Source: a bacterium
GTDB taxonomy: Bacteria > Verrucomicrobiota > Kiritimatiellia > RFP12 > DVOR01
Assembly: GCA_030535915.1 (NCBI GenBank)
Contig: JAUNQZ010000007.1
Coordinates: 1 to 32,254, forward strand
DNA: 32,254 nt
Direction: 5' to 3'
Shown: one piece after another, positions 7,276 to 16,290 of the stretch
Layout of the letters: the number at the start of each line of letters is the position of its first letter
How positions within the stretch are numbered: position 1 is the first letter of the stretch
Made by a program: the position numbers and the translations under genes
The notes under the pieces: model-generated
What the model saw: the letters and a program-made list of their open reading frames with translations, nothing else
What the model was told of the DNA's origin: nothing
The model's database searches: none

Positions 7276-8178
7276 ATGGCATCAGCAAAACGTGTTATTT
7301 GTGGACTTTCTGTTGCAGTCGTATGGCTTTTAGCTATCTTTGTCTTGCCGTTGGTGACAAATTCTTATTTGCCGCTTGTAGCGATTTTGTGTGCGGCAGC
7401 AATTATTTGCCTTTTTGAACTTTGCTCAATGTTGAAAAAAAAAGGTTATTGTTTGCCGTTTCGAATGTTAGCCTGTTTAACCATTTTGTGGTTTGGTGCA
7501 CTCTATTGGTCGCCGGGTATCGTAGGAAGCTTGCAACCTTATATGATTGGCTTCATTTCGATGCTTTTGCTTTTCCGCATTTTGTTAGATAAGAATTTTG
7601 AAAAGCCAATGGAGACGGCGGCATTGTCTGTTGTTGCATTTCTCTATATCCCTTATATGTTGTCGTATATGATTCCGCTTGCGATTAGTCGTTCAAGTGA
7701 TGTGAATTTCTCTGGAATATTCCTTGTCTTTTCAATCGTATTGATTACGAAGATGAGCGATACAGGGGGATACTTCATTGGTTCGGCATTTGGTAAACAT
7801 AAGATGTGTCCTCGCCTCTCGCCTGGTAAAAGTTGGGAGGGGACTATTGGTGGATATCTTTTTTCGTTAACAGCCGCGGCGATTATTGTAGCATGTGCAC
7901 ATATCTTTCATGATGTTGGCTTCCTTTCGCAAATACGTCTTTATGCGCCGAATTGGTTGATGATTGCTTGGTTCTTCTTGACGGTGATTGTTATGGTCAC
8001 GGTTGGTATTCTTGGCGATTTATTGGAATCTCTCTTTAAGCGTCAGTGTGAAGTGAAGGATTCGTCTGCACTCTTCCCCGCAATGGGCGGCTTCTTTGAT
8101 ACTTTTGATAGTATCATTTTCATTCCCGTGACATTCATCATGATGATGGAATTAGGACGCAATCTCCTCCTCGGTTAA
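7276..8178 (+). CDS. cdsA: phosphatidate cytidylyltransferase
   Basis: Makes CDP-diacylglycerol from phosphatidic acid and CTP in the inner membrane, the branch point for bacterial phospholipids. About eight hydrophobic segments are visible. The family block is present: SDTGGYFIGSAFGKHK, LSPGKSWEG, and GILGDLLESLFKRQCEVKDS. The last motif reads FPAMGGFFDTFDS, where the classical signature has PGHGGxxDRxDS; the His and Arg are replaced by Met and Thr. I recall planctomycete and verrucomicrobial relatives also departing here, so the enzyme is probably active. AAGGAG lies 5 nt before the ATG. One base separates it from dxr, so the two are co-transcribed, a common pairing in bacteria. Confidence 0.93.
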   Translation: MASAKRVICGLSVAVVWLLAIFVLPLVTNSYLPLVAILCAAAIICLFELCSMLKKKGYCLPFRMLACLTILWFGALYWSPGIVGSLQPYMIGFISMLLLFRILLDKNFEKPMETAALSVVAFLYIPYMLSYMIPLAISRSSDVNFSGIFLVFSIVLITKMSDTGGYFIGSAFGKHKMCPRLSPGKSWEGTIGGYLFSLTAAAIIVACAHIFHDVGFLSQIRLYAPNWLMIAWFFLTVIVMVTVGILGDLLESLFKRQCEVKDSSALFPAMGGFFDTFDSIIFIPVTFIMMMELGRNLLLG

Positions 8179-8179
8179 T

Positions 8180-9325
8180 ATGAAAAAACGATTAGTCATT
8201 TTAGGAGCGACCGGATCCATTGGAGAAAGTACGCTCCGAGTGGTTGAGGCACATCCTGATCGCTTTGAAGTTGTAGGTCTTGCAGCAGGCCGAGATGCGG
8301 TTGGCTTGCGGGCTTTGGCTCAAAAGTGGCAGGTGAAACACCTTGCGCTTTCAGCTGAAAATGACGAGGGGATTCCTTCGGGCGTGGATGCATTGTGTGA
8401 GCTCGCTTCGCTTCCAGAGGCAGACATCGTTGTGATGGCGATTGCCGGAATAGCCGGCTATGCACCTACAATGGCCGCCATCCGAGCAGGACATGACATT
8501 GCGCTTGCAACGAAAGAAGTGCTTGTCATGGCTGGCGATGAAGTAATGGCTTTACGAGCAGAGAAGGGTGTGCGCATTCTTCCCTTAGATTCGGAGCACT
8601 CTGCTATTTTCCAATGTCTTCAGTCGATGGCAACAATGCCCGCTTGTGTGCGTCCGCATCATGCCGATCCTACAACCTTTGCAGAGACGCGTATCGCAGA
8701 AGTGATTCTCACCGCCAGTGGGGGGCCTTTCTTTAAGCAAGCAGATTTGGATTGGGGAAAGGTTTCTGTCGCCTCTGCATTGAATCATCCTCGTTGGTCA
8801 ATGGGACCAAAGGTGACAATTGATTCCGCAACAATGATGAATAAAGGGCTTGAAATGATAGAGGCCCTTCATCTCTTCCATCTTGATCCTAAACAGTTGC
8901 GTGTTTGGGTGCATCCTCAGAGTATTGTCCACTCCTTTGTACAGTTTAAAGATACGGCATTGATTGCACAGCTTGCACAGCCCGATATGGCTTTACCTAT
9001 CCAATATGCATTGACGTGGCCTGATCGAGCGTTGCATGCGCCTGTGCCAGAGATGACATTGGCTCAAATGCAAAATCTTGAATTCGCAGAACCCGACCTC
9101 AATCGCTTTCCCTGCTTGAAACTCGTTTTTGAAGCACTCCCTAGAGGATCGTGGACACATCCTATTTTGACACTTGCAAATGAAGTCGCGGTGAAGGCAT
9201 TTCTTGCTGAACAAATCTCTGCTGCGGCGATTGCTCCTATTATTGAAGCAGGACTTTCGCGAGGACCTCAATCCTTTGAAGAAATCCTTGCTCATGCCGA
9301 GGAAGATGTTGTTCGTTGGGCATAA
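8180..9325 (+). CDS. dxr: 1-deoxy-D-xylulose 5-phosphate reductoisomerase
   Basis: Converts DXP to 2-C-methyl-D-erythritol 4-phosphate with NADPH, the committed step of the MEP isoprenoid pathway. The dinucleotide-binding GATGSIGEST is at residues 9-18, LATKEVLVMAG follows, the metal ligands lie in PLDSEHSAIFQ, and the substrate loop ALNHPRWSMGPKVTIDSATM leads to the conserved MNKGLE. HPQSIVHSFVQFKD is also diagnostic. Its 381 residues match the family. It starts one base after the cdsA stop. The usual next gene in such clusters, the RseP protease, is absent; manA follows instead. Confidence 0.96.
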   Translation: MKKRLVILGATGSIGESTLRVVEAHPDRFEVVGLAAGRDAVGLRALAQKWQVKHLALSAENDEGIPSGVDALCELASLPEADIVVMAIAGIAGYAPTMAAIRAGHDIALATKEVLVMAGDEVMALRAEKGVRILPLDSEHSAIFQCLQSMATMPACVRPHHADPTTFAETRIAEVILTASGGPFFKQADLDWGKVSVASALNHPRWSMGPKVTIDSATMMNKGLEMIEALHLFHLDPKQLRVWVHPQSIVHSFVQFKDTALIAQLAQPDMALPIQYALTWPDRALHAPVPEMTLAQMQNLEFAEPDLNRFPCLKLVFEALPRGSWTHPILTLANEVAVKAFLAEQISAAAIAPIIEAGLSRGPQSFEEILAHAEEDVVRWA

Positions 9326-9363
9326 GTATCAATCAAATAAATAAGCGCTAAGTATTATTTTCT

Positions 9364-10284
9364 ATGAAAATGCATCCCCTTTATCCATTGACATTTCGTC
9401 ACATCTACAAGGATTACCTTTGGGGTGGAAATCGTATTGCGGAGCAATATCATCGTTCAACAACGCCAATCCCTTGTGCAGAAAGTTGGGAACTTTCAGG
9501 GATGCCGGGATGTGCCTCGACGGTGGCGCACGGTGCGTTTGAAGGTGTTGGGCTTGATGAACTTGTGTCGGCTTTTGGTAGAGATCTTTTGGGAGAGAAG
9601 GCGCTCTCTGCAGAAGAGTTCCCTTTGCTTGTTAAAGTTCTTGACGCACATCAACGACTCTCGGTACAAGTGCACCCAGATAAAGTTGCTGCCGCGAAGT
9701 TGGGCGGTCGTCCAAAACATGAAATGTGGTATATTCTTGATGCGGACGAAGAGGCTGGTATTTGGGCTGGTATGGATACAGAGGCAACGCTTGAAGATTT
9801 GCCTGAAAAGTTGATTTTCCATAAAACGCACGCGGGTGAAATTTATGATTTGCCAGCGGGTCTTGTTCATGCTGTTGGAGCTGGTAATTTTATTTATGAG
9901 GTTCAACAAACGAGTGACACGACCTATCGTATTGATGACTGGGGTCGCGGTCGAGAATTACATATTGAACAAGCCCGTCAAGCTTTAAAGCCTGAGTTGC
10001 GTCCAATTCGCCGTGTATTAGAAGAACGCCATCGTCATCTCCATCTTGCGAAAGGTATGCAAGGGTTTGACTTTGCCACGCTTGATCTTGTGCGTCCTCG
10101 CACCCTTCGTACAACCGCACAAAGTTTTATGATTCTCTTCTGCGCGAATGGCAAAACAACGCTTGAACACATGGGGCCTTATCCGCTGACGCTTCTTCCA
10201 GGGGATCTTGTGCTTGTTCCGCCAAAATTGGGCGTTGCTCTAACGCCGCTTGCGCCCTCTAAATTGTTGGTTACAACATTATAA
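9364..10284 (+). CDS. manA: mannose-6-phosphate isomerase, type I
   Basis: Interconverts fructose 6-phosphate and mannose 6-phosphate, feeding mannose use or GDP-mannose synthesis. The zinc-binding cupin motifs are present: SVQVHPDK and KHEMWYIL, then the LPAGLVHAVGAG loop and EVQQTSDTTYRIDDWGR. The length of 306 residues fits the short form found in many gut anaerobes. Two in-frame ATGs (9364 and 9370) are possible starts; no strong ribosome site precedes either. It lies 38 bases after dxr and may be read from the same transcript. A terminator follows at 10308. Confidence 0.93.
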   Translation: MKMHPLYPLTFRHIYKDYLWGGNRIAEQYHRSTTPIPCAESWELSGMPGCASTVAHGAFEGVGLDELVSAFGRDLLGEKALSAEEFPLLVKVLDAHQRLSVQVHPDKVAAAKLGGRPKHEMWYILDADEEAGIWAGMDTEATLEDLPEKLIFHKTHAGEIYDLPAGLVHAVGAGNFIYEVQQTSDTTYRIDDWGRGRELHIEQARQALKPELRPIRRVLEERHRHLHLAKGMQGFDFATLDLVRPRTLRTTAQSFMILFCANGKTTLEHMGPYPLTLLPGDLVLVPPKLGVALTPLAPSKLLVTTL

Positions 10285-10307
10285 GTATCGCGTACAAAGA
10301 ATCTACG

Positions 10308-10340
10308 AAATGGTGATAGCGATGTCACCATTTTTGCTTT
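10308..10340 (+). terminator. rho-independent terminator after manA
   Basis: AAATGGTGA (10308-10316) pairs with TCACCATTT (10325-10333) around an 8-nt loop, followed by TTGCTTT. Confidence 0.75.
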
Positions 10341-10504
10341 AATTTTATGAATTTACACCAAAGAAAGAAAATTTATTTTTTAGTTTTTTAATCTTTTTAT
10401 AAAAAAGTTAACGCGAGTTGTAGATTATCGAGAGTTGTTTACGTTTTAGGAATACGCGGAAATCTTGTTGGTGTAGAAGTTTTTCATCTTTTTTTAAAAA
10501 AAAC
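10341..10504. other. AT-rich gene-free leader region upstream of rpoD
   Basis: Very AT-rich, with many A and T runs (for example TTTTTTTAAAAAAAA just before the -35). No open frame, tRNA or convincing hairpin was seen. The A/T tracts could act as an UP element or a bent-DNA activator of the strong promoter that follows. Confidence 0.4.
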
Positions 10505-10533
10505 TTGCAATTTACTTAAATGTGTGATATATT
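10505..10533 (+). promoter_or_regulatory. rpoD promoter
   Basis: TTGCAA (10505-10510), a 17-bp spacer, and TATATT (10528-10533) preceded by TGA. A second -10-like TATAAT lies at 10538-10543 and may offer an alternative start. The leader to the ATG at 10601 is about 60 bases. Confidence 0.7.
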
Positions 10534-10600
10534 TTGGTATAATTGTACGCCAGTGAGAATGAACAAGAGAGAGTAATGTCTACATTCGGAGTACAATAAC

Positions 10601-13000
10601 ATGGCGAAGGTTGAAAAAAAGACGACAAAGCCGTCCACAACAAAAAAAACAACCCCTTCAAAAAATGCGCCCGCCAAAGCTGTGAAAGCTGCTGCAAAGA
10701 CGCCTGTTAAAAAGCCGACCAACCCTGTAGAAAAATCTACAGCGAAGCCGACTCCTGTAAAAAAAGTTACGGTGGCGAAAGCGCCTGCAAAAAAGGTAAC
10801 CTCTAAGAAGGCGGAGCCTGTTAAAGCAATCGCAAAAAAGCCTGCCACTACGAAAACTCCCGCAAAGAAAACGTCTCCTGTCAAAAAAGAAGAGTCCGTA
10901 AAGGCAACAAAAATCATTGCCAAGAAGGATGAAGTTGTTGCTGTTGAAACACCTATCAAAAAGCCCGCGAACCGAAAGTCAAAGAAGCGTGCAGATAAAG
11001 TGACGGCGAATCTTGAGAAGGATTTAGACTCTCTCTTGGAAGTGGATAACACACAAGCAGAATATGTTGAGGTTAATGTCGGTGATCTGATGGCATTAGT
11101 CGATATGGAAGGCGATGACCATGAACCTTTGCCAGAAGAACTTTCCAATGAAAAACTCTTGGAAGGTGTGAAGGAAAAGGATAGCGAAAATGTTGGTGGT
11201 GACAATTACGATGTCGCTCGCCATGGTCTTATTCGCGAACTTGAAAGTCGCGGCACAGAAGAAGACGAAGAATTTTCTGAAAGCGTAATGACCGGCATGA
11301 TGTCGGATGCAACGATTGTTTGGAGAAGCTCTGAAGAAGAAGCCAATAAGCAACGCGCATTGGAAGAACTCGAAGAACTTGAAGAACGCGAAGAATGCCG
11401 TGAGCGCTTAAAGCAGCTTGTCGCACTTTCCGAAACACAGAGCCGTGTGTTATCGTTGAAGCAAGTGAATGAATATTTGCCACCCGAAATTATTAAGGAT
11501 ACGGCGATTGAGCGTTTCTTGAACTTGCTCGCAACAATGCAGGTAAAGGTTGTTGCAGAAGAAGATTTTGAAGATGCTGTTGCAGAACAGAGCGAAGAAT
11601 TTACAACAAGTGGCGTTGATTTCATTGACGACCCTATCCGCATGTATTTGCATCAAATGGGTCAAGTCTCGCTCTTGTCGCGCGAACAAGAAGTTTCTAT
11701 TTGTAAGCGTATTGAAAAGAGTGAAGCTATTATTGTGAATGTCTTTAATAAGCTTCCTGTCGCGCCTCGTTTGTATGCGTATGTTTTGGATGGTTTGGAT
11801 AAAGGCCGTGAGCGTTTTGACCGTGTTGTAACGGATAAGTATACCGATAGCCGTGACAATTATGTTGAAATGATGCGTCCCGAACAAGACATTCTCAATA
11901 AGATGGCAGAAGAACTCTCCACGGCGTATCAAGCACTCGTTGCTGCAGATGGTGATCATGTTGAGGAAAAAGCTGCTCAAGCACATCTTGATACGCTGTT
12001 CCAGCAAATGCGTGCAAAGTATGAATCGTTAAAGTTTAAGCAGAAGATGCTTGAAACGATTTGTTCTTTTGCAGAAGACAACTTCTATCGCCCTTACAAA
12101 GATTTGATGTTGAAACTTAAGAAGTTGAAGCGTCAAGGCGACAGTAAGAAAAAACGCCAAAAATTGCTTCAGGTTGAGGCTGAACGTGTTGAACACGAAA
12201 AGCGCTTCGGCATGCCGGCCAAGCTTTTTATGCATGATTTTGAAGAGCTTCGTGCTGCCCTCCGCGAGGGTGCTCAGGCTCGTAAGGAGATGGTGGAAGC
12301 CAACCTCCGATTGGTTATTTCAATTGTTAAGAAGTATATGAACCGCGGTTTGAGCTTCTTGGACCTTATTCAAGAGGGTAACACCGGCTTGATGAAAGCT
12401 GTTGAGAAGTTTGAATATCAACGCGGTTATAAGTTCTCGACGTATGCGACATGGTGGATTCGTCAGGCTGCAACGCGTGCAATCGCAGATCAGGCCCGAA
12501 CGATTCGTATTCCTGTACACATGATTGAAACAATCAATAAACTTTTGCGTGTCCAGAAAAAACTCCTCCAGGAGCTGGGCCGCGAACCTACCCCAGAAGA
12601 GATTGCCGATGAAATGGGCGTCTCTGTTGAACGTGTGCGCAGTGTCTGCCGCATGGCTCAACAGCCCATTTCCTTGCAAAGCCCCGTGGGCGACGGAGAA
12701 GATGCCCACTTCGGTGACTTCATTGAAGACAAGGGTGCGGAGCGTCCTGAAGATGCTGCTGCATTTACCTTGCTTCGTGAACGCCTCCGTGAGGTGCTCT
12801 ATTCACTCAATGAACGCGAGCGCCAGGTTCTCGATTATCGTTTCGGCTTGAAAGACGGCTATTCTCGTACGCTCGAAGAGGTCGGCAAATTATTTGACGT
12901 CACTCGCGAACGTATTCGCCAAATCGAGGCGAAGGCTTTGAAAAAGCTTCGCCACCCTACACGTATCAAAAAATTAGCGGGTTTCCTTGGCGAGCGCTAA
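10601..13000 (+). CDS. rpoD: primary sigma factor RpoD with long basic N-terminal tail
   Basis: Housekeeping sigma-70 directing RNA polymerase to promoters. Residues 1-~133 are almost entirely Lys, Ala, Pro and Thr (histone H1-like KKPxxK and AKK repeats). An acidic linker and a region 1.1-like part follow ([20 protein letters not shown]). Region 1.2 starts near residue 343 ([21 protein letters not shown]). Region 2 contains [17 protein letters not shown] and the -10-reading [14 protein letters not shown]. Region 3 includes [13 protein letters not shown]. Region 4 ends with the helix-turn-helix [20 protein letters not shown]. The 799 residues exceed the ~610 of E. coli because of the tail. 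The start agrees with GGAG upstream (10589-10592). An RRM gene follows closely. Confidence 0.96.
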   Translation: MAKVEKKTTKPSTTKKTTPSKNAPAKAVKAAAKTPVKKPTNPVEKSTAKPTPVKKVTVAKAPAKKVTSKKAEPVKAIAKKPATTKTPAKKTSPVKKEESVKATKIIAKKDEVVAVETPIKKPANRKSKKRADKVTANLEKDLDSLLEVDNTQAEYVEVNVGDLMALVDMEGDDHEPLPEELSNEKLLEGVKEKDSENVGGDNYDVARHGLIRELESRGTEEDEEFSESVMTGMMSDATIVWRSSEEEANKQRALEELEELEEREECRERLKQLVALSETQSRVLSLKQVNEYLPPEIIKDTAIERFLNLLATMQVKVVAEEDFEDAVAEQSEEFTTSGVDFIDDPIRMYLHQMGQVSLLSREQEVSICKRIEKSEAIIVNVFNKLPVAPRLYAYVLDGLDKGRERFDRVVTDKYTDSRDNYVEMMRPEQDILNKMAEELSTAYQALVAADGDHVEEKAAQAHLDTLFQQMRAKYESLKFKQKMLETICSFAEDNFYRPYKDLMLKLKKLKRQGDSKKKRQKLLQVEAERVEHEKRFGMPAKLFMHDFEELRAALREGAQARKEMVEANLRLVISIVKKYMNRGLSFLDLIQEGNTGLMKAVEKFEYQRGYKFSTYATWWIRQAATRAIADQARTIRIPVHMIETINKLLRVQKKLLQELGREPTPEEIADEMGVSVERVRSVCRMAQQPISLQSPVGDGEDAHFGDFIEDKGAERPEDAAAFTLLRERLREVLYSLNERERQVLDYRFGLKDGYSRTLEEVGKLFDVTRERIRQIEAKALKKLRHPTRIKKLAGFLGER

Positions 13001-13072
13001 GGGAATTCGTGGCGCAGGCCCGCAGTGGCTGCGTTGGACCTAAAAAGAAAGAAGAAAGAGGAAAAGAGAGAG

Positions 13073-13393
13073 ATGAGTTGGTTCTCAATTTTCTGGCCCT
13101 TTGGCAAAAAAGCTCCCGCCAACAAAGGGCAAAAAGAACTGATTGAAATCTATGTCGGCAACTTGAGCTATGACATGACTGGCGAACAGCTTCGTAAGGC
13201 ATTCGCTAAGTATGGCACAATCAAGAGTGCTCGCGTGATTGAAAATCGTTATAATCATAAAAGCAAAGGCTTCGGTTTCGTTGAGATGATTTATCGTTCT
13301 GAAGCAGAAGCTGCAATTAAAGCCCTTCACGACAAAAATGTGATGGGTCGTCGTCTCCGTGTGAATGAAGCGAAGAATAAAATTAAAGACTAA
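13073..13393 (+). CDS. RRM-domain RNA-binding protein
   Basis: A small (106-residue) RNA-recognition-motif protein. RNP2 reads IYVGNL and RNP1 KGFGFVEM, the beta-sheet residues that stack on RNA bases; the domain covers residues ~24-100. Residues 1-12 (MSWFSIFWPFGK) are unusually aromatic, followed by a Lys/Pro linker, and could anchor the protein to a membrane or a partner. The start at 13073 is chosen because a purine-rich ribosome site (AGAGGA/GAGAG) precedes it. An in-frame GTG at 13025 would add a charged stretch that is the ribosome-site region translated. It lies between rpoD and glgP, probably in the rpoD transcript. Bacterial RRM proteins of this kind are thought to bind single-stranded RNA; the target is unknown. 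Confidence 0.88.
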   Translation: MSWFSIFWPFGKKAPANKGQKELIEIYVGNLSYDMTGEQLRKAFAKYGTIKSARVIENRYNHKSKGFGFVEMIYRSEAEAAIKALHDKNVMGRRLRVNEAKNKIKD

Positions 13394-13413
13394 TCGAACG
13401 AAGGATTCAAACT

Positions 13414-15915
13414 ATGTCTATCGCTAAAAATAAAGCTGCACCCGTTGCTCCAGTGAAACTTCCCTCGCAGCACCCTTCTGTGGATAATACCGCTAAAGGT
13501 CTCGCACAAGACTTCCTTTGGAACATGCGTTTCTCTATGGCAAAGAGCAATGATCGTGCGACCGAACGTGACTGCTACTCCGCTCTCGCTTATGCTGTTC
13601 GTGATCGTATCGTTGATCGTTGGATGGCTACACAAGATGCTTATCGTGCTGCAAAAGTTCGTCGTGTCTATTATCTCTCCCTCGAGTTCCTCATTGGTCG
13701 TCTTCTCGGCAACAATGTGATTAACTTGGGTCTTGAAAAGGAATGTCGCGAGGCAATGGATTCCCTCGGTCTCGATTGGAATCGTCTCCGCGACTACGAA
13801 ATGGATGCAGGTCTTGGTAATGGTGGTCTCGGTCGTCTCGCGGCTTGCTTCCTTGACTCTCTCGCAACGCTCAACCTCCCTGCAATGGGCTATGGTCTCC
13901 GTTACGATTATGGTATCTTCCGTCAACGCGTCGTCAATGGCGAACAGCGTGAAGAACCTGATAATTGGTTGAAGTACGGTTATCCTTGGGAAATTCAGCG
14001 TCCTGAATACACCTGTCTCGTTGGCTTCGGCGGTCATGTTGAACATTACAAGGGTCGCACCGGTCGTGATGAATGGGTGTGGGTCCCTGCTCAACAGGTT
14101 CAAGCCGTTCCTTATGACTTGCCGGTTGTTGGTTACAAGGGTACCACAATTGGTACGCTTCGCCTCTGGTCGGCACATGCAACCAATGAATTCTCGCTCG
14201 AAGAGTTCAACCGTGGATCTTATGTTGAAGCGGTGGAAGCGAAGGTGCTCGCAGAAAACTTGACCAAGGTGCTTTACCCCAACGATTCTACAACGCAGGG
14301 TAAGGAACTCCGCCTCCGTCAGCAGTATCTCTTCGTGGCGGCATCGGTGCATGATATCATCCGTCGTTTCCGTGACGAAGGTCATGATTGGAAGCATTTG
14401 GCAAAGTATGTCTTCATCCAGCTTAACGATACGCACCCGACGCTCGTCATCCCTGAATTGATGCGTATCCTCGTGGATATCGAAGGTATCGCTTGGGATG
14501 AAGCATGGAAGCTCGTTCGTGCATGTACGGGTTACACCAACCACACGGTGTTGCCTGAAGCACTCGAAAAGTGGCCTGTGCCGTTGATGGAACGCGTCCT
14601 TCCTCGTCACATGCAGATTATCTATGAAATCAATGCTCGTTTCTTGCAGCAGGTGGCGAATCTCTATCCTGGGGATCTCGCACGTCTTGGTCGCATGTCG
14701 CTCATTGATGAAGCTGGTGACAAGTATGTCCGCATGGCGAACCTCTGCCTCGTGGGTACTTCTGCCATCAATGGTGTTGCGGCTCTCCACTCGGAAATTC
14801 TCAAGAAGACGATTTTCCGTGACTTCTTTGAATTGATGCCTGACCACTTCTCCAACAAAACCAATGGTATCACTCAGCGTCGTTGGCTCCTCAAGGCAAA
14901 CCCCCGCCTCGCCAACCTCATCACAGACTCCATCGGTGACAAGTGGATCACGAATCTCTCTGAACTCTCCAAGTTGAAGGCTTTTGCAAACGACGCATCC
15001 TTCCTCGAAGAATTCGCAGACATCAAGCGTGCTAATAAGCAGATTCTCTCTAACACGATCTTCAATACCCTTGGCTTCCAGGCTAACCCGGATGCAATCT
15101 TTGATGTCCAGGTGAAGCGTCTTCACGAATACAAGCGTCAGTTGTTGCTCGTGCTCTATATCATCGTGCTCTTCAACCGTTTGATTGAAAAGCCTGATAT
15201 GGATATTCATCCGCGTGTCTTCGTCTTCGGTGCTAAGGCTGCTCCGGGTTACTGGGTTGCAAAGCTCATCATCCGTCTTATCCACGGTGTCGCCGAAGTC
15301 GTCAACAACCATCCGCTCGTCAAGGGGCGCATCACGGTTGCCTTCCTCCCCGACTATCGCGTCTCCCTCGCAGAAAAGATCATTCCGGCAGCAAACGTTT
15401 CCGAACAAATCTCTCTCGCAGGTACAGAAGCTTCGGGTACAGGTAACATGAAGCTCATGCTGAATGGTGCTCTCACTCTCGGTACACTCGATGGTGCAAA
15501 TGTCGAAATCGCTGAAGAAGTCGGCAAGGACAACATCTTCATCTTCGGTCTTAAGACAGAAGAAGTGGATAAACTCCGCCCGACCTATAACTCTCGTGCG
15601 ATTTATGAATCCGATCCAGAAATCAAGCGTGCACTCGATATGATTCGCCGTAATGTCTTCTCCTTGATGACGCCTGGCGTTTTCGAACCGCTCTTGAAGA
15701 ACCTTATCGATTTCAACGACTACTACATGTTGCTTAAGGATCTCCCGGCCTACATCAAGGCTCAGGATCGCGTTGAAGCGCTCTATCGCAACCCGAAGGC
15801 ATGGAACAAAGCCTCCTTGATGAACACCGCATGTGCAGGTAAGTTCTCCTCTGACCGTACCATTGCGGAATACGCCAAGGATATCTGGCACCTTGATCCC
15901 TTCATTGCGAAGTAA
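13414..15915 (+). CDS. glgP: glycogen/maltodextrin phosphorylase
   Basis: Releases glucose 1-phosphate from alpha-1,4-glucans with inorganic phosphate; cytoplasmic and PLP-dependent. Landmarks: YYLSLEFLIGRLLGNN near the N-terminus, GLGNGGLGRLAACFLDS, NDTHPTL, RLHEYKRQLL, and the PLP block TEASGTGNMKLMLNGALTLG, where Lys680 carries the cofactor. The length (833) matches the family. AAGGA is 8 nt before the ATG. Codons in this gene favour C-ending forms (CTC, GTC, ATC), as in gapA, suggesting high expression. The gene lies 20 bases after the RRM gene and ends at a strong terminator. Confidence 0.97.
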   Translation: MSIAKNKAAPVAPVKLPSQHPSVDNTAKGLAQDFLWNMRFSMAKSNDRATERDCYSALAYAVRDRIVDRWMATQDAYRAAKVRRVYYLSLEFLIGRLLGNNVINLGLEKECREAMDSLGLDWNRLRDYEMDAGLGNGGLGRLAACFLDSLATLNLPAMGYGLRYDYGIFRQRVVNGEQREEPDNWLKYGYPWEIQRPEYTCLVGFGGHVEHYKGRTGRDEWVWVPAQQVQAVPYDLPVVGYKGTTIGTLRLWSAHATNEFSLEEFNRGSYVEAVEAKVLAENLTKVLYPNDSTTQGKELRLRQQYLFVAASVHDIIRRFRDEGHDWKHLAKYVFIQLNDTHPTLVIPELMRILVDIEGIAWDEAWKLVRACTGYTNHTVLPEALEKWPVPLMERVLPRHMQIIYEINARFLQQVANLYPGDLARLGRMSLIDEAGDKYVRMANLCLVGTSAINGVAALHSEILKKTIFRDFFELMPDHFSNKTNGITQRRWLLKANPRLANLITDSIGDKWITNLSELSKLKAFANDASFLEEFADIKRANKQILSNTIFNTLGFQANPDAIFDVQVKRLHEYKRQLLLVLYIIVLFNRLIEKPDMDIHPRVFVFGAKAAPGYWVAKLIIRLIHGVAEVVNNHPLVKGRITVAFLPDYRVSLAEKIIPAANVSEQISLAGTEASGTGNMKLMLNGALTLGTLDGANVEIAEEVGKDNIFIFGLKTEEVDKLRPTYNSRAIYESDPEIKRALDMIRRNVFSLMTPGVFEPLLKNLIDFNDYYMLLKDLPAYIKAQDRVEALYRNPKAWNKASLMNTACAGKFSSDRTIAEYAKDIWHLDPFIAK

Positions 15916-15941
15916 ACATACTACTTTTAAGTGGTAAATTA

Positions 15942-15979
15942 AAAAGAAGCGAAGTGCAAAAGCACTCCGCTTCTTTTTT
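15942..15979 (+). terminator. strong rho-independent terminator after glgP
   Basis: AAAAGAAGCGAAGTGC (15942-15957) pairs with GCACTCCGCTTCTTTT (15962-15977) with one mismatch around an AAAA loop; T-run on both sides. Confidence 0.9.
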
Positions 15980-15997
15980 GGAAAGAAATGGGGATTT

Positions 15998-16096
15998 TCA
16001 AAGTCGCCCTTTTTGAAGCTCAAAGTCGGTTGTTTTGACGAGCAAAAAGGGCGACTTTGACGATCGAAATCATCAGCCTTGATTTCAAGGGCTTTT
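15998..16096. repeat. dispersed structured repeat, copy B (complete, with 18-bp inverted arms)
   Basis: TCAAAGTCGCCCTTTTTG (15998-16015) and its exact reverse complement (16043-16060) form perfect 18-bp arms around a 27-nt centre. A second hairpin GAAATCA/TGATTTC follows (16066-16072 with 16080-16086). The right half matches bases 3-63 of the window. It lies between a terminator and the next promoter, like a REP/BIME or small MITE. No open frame is supported here. Confidence 0.75.
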
Positions 16097-16226
16097 AGGA
16101 GATGCCTTAGATGTACCAAAAAAAGTGTAAAAATGAGGTCTTTGAACAAAGAGAATGTGAATCTTTTTTGACTTATTTTTTCGAGTGATGAAGGAGTCCC
16201 AGCGAATGCCGAGGCGTGGTTTAGAC

Positions 16227-16256
16227 TTGCGTCTATGATTCTATTTATGTTATAAT
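16227..16256 (+). promoter_or_regulatory. promoter of the GT2-ftsH group
   Basis: TTGCGT (16227-16232), an 18-bp spacer, and TATAAT (16251-16256) preceded by TGT. GGAGG at 16280-16284 sets the ATG at 16291. Between 16097 and 16226 I see no gene or convincing structure. Confidence 0.65.
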
Positions 16257-16290
16257 AATAGGGATTAAAACAACTCAATGGAGGTCTACT

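Noticed and set aside
10285-10600. 6S or other structured RNA upstream of rpoD
   Set aside because: No long paired structure beyond the manA terminator; the region is simply AT-rich with a promoter.
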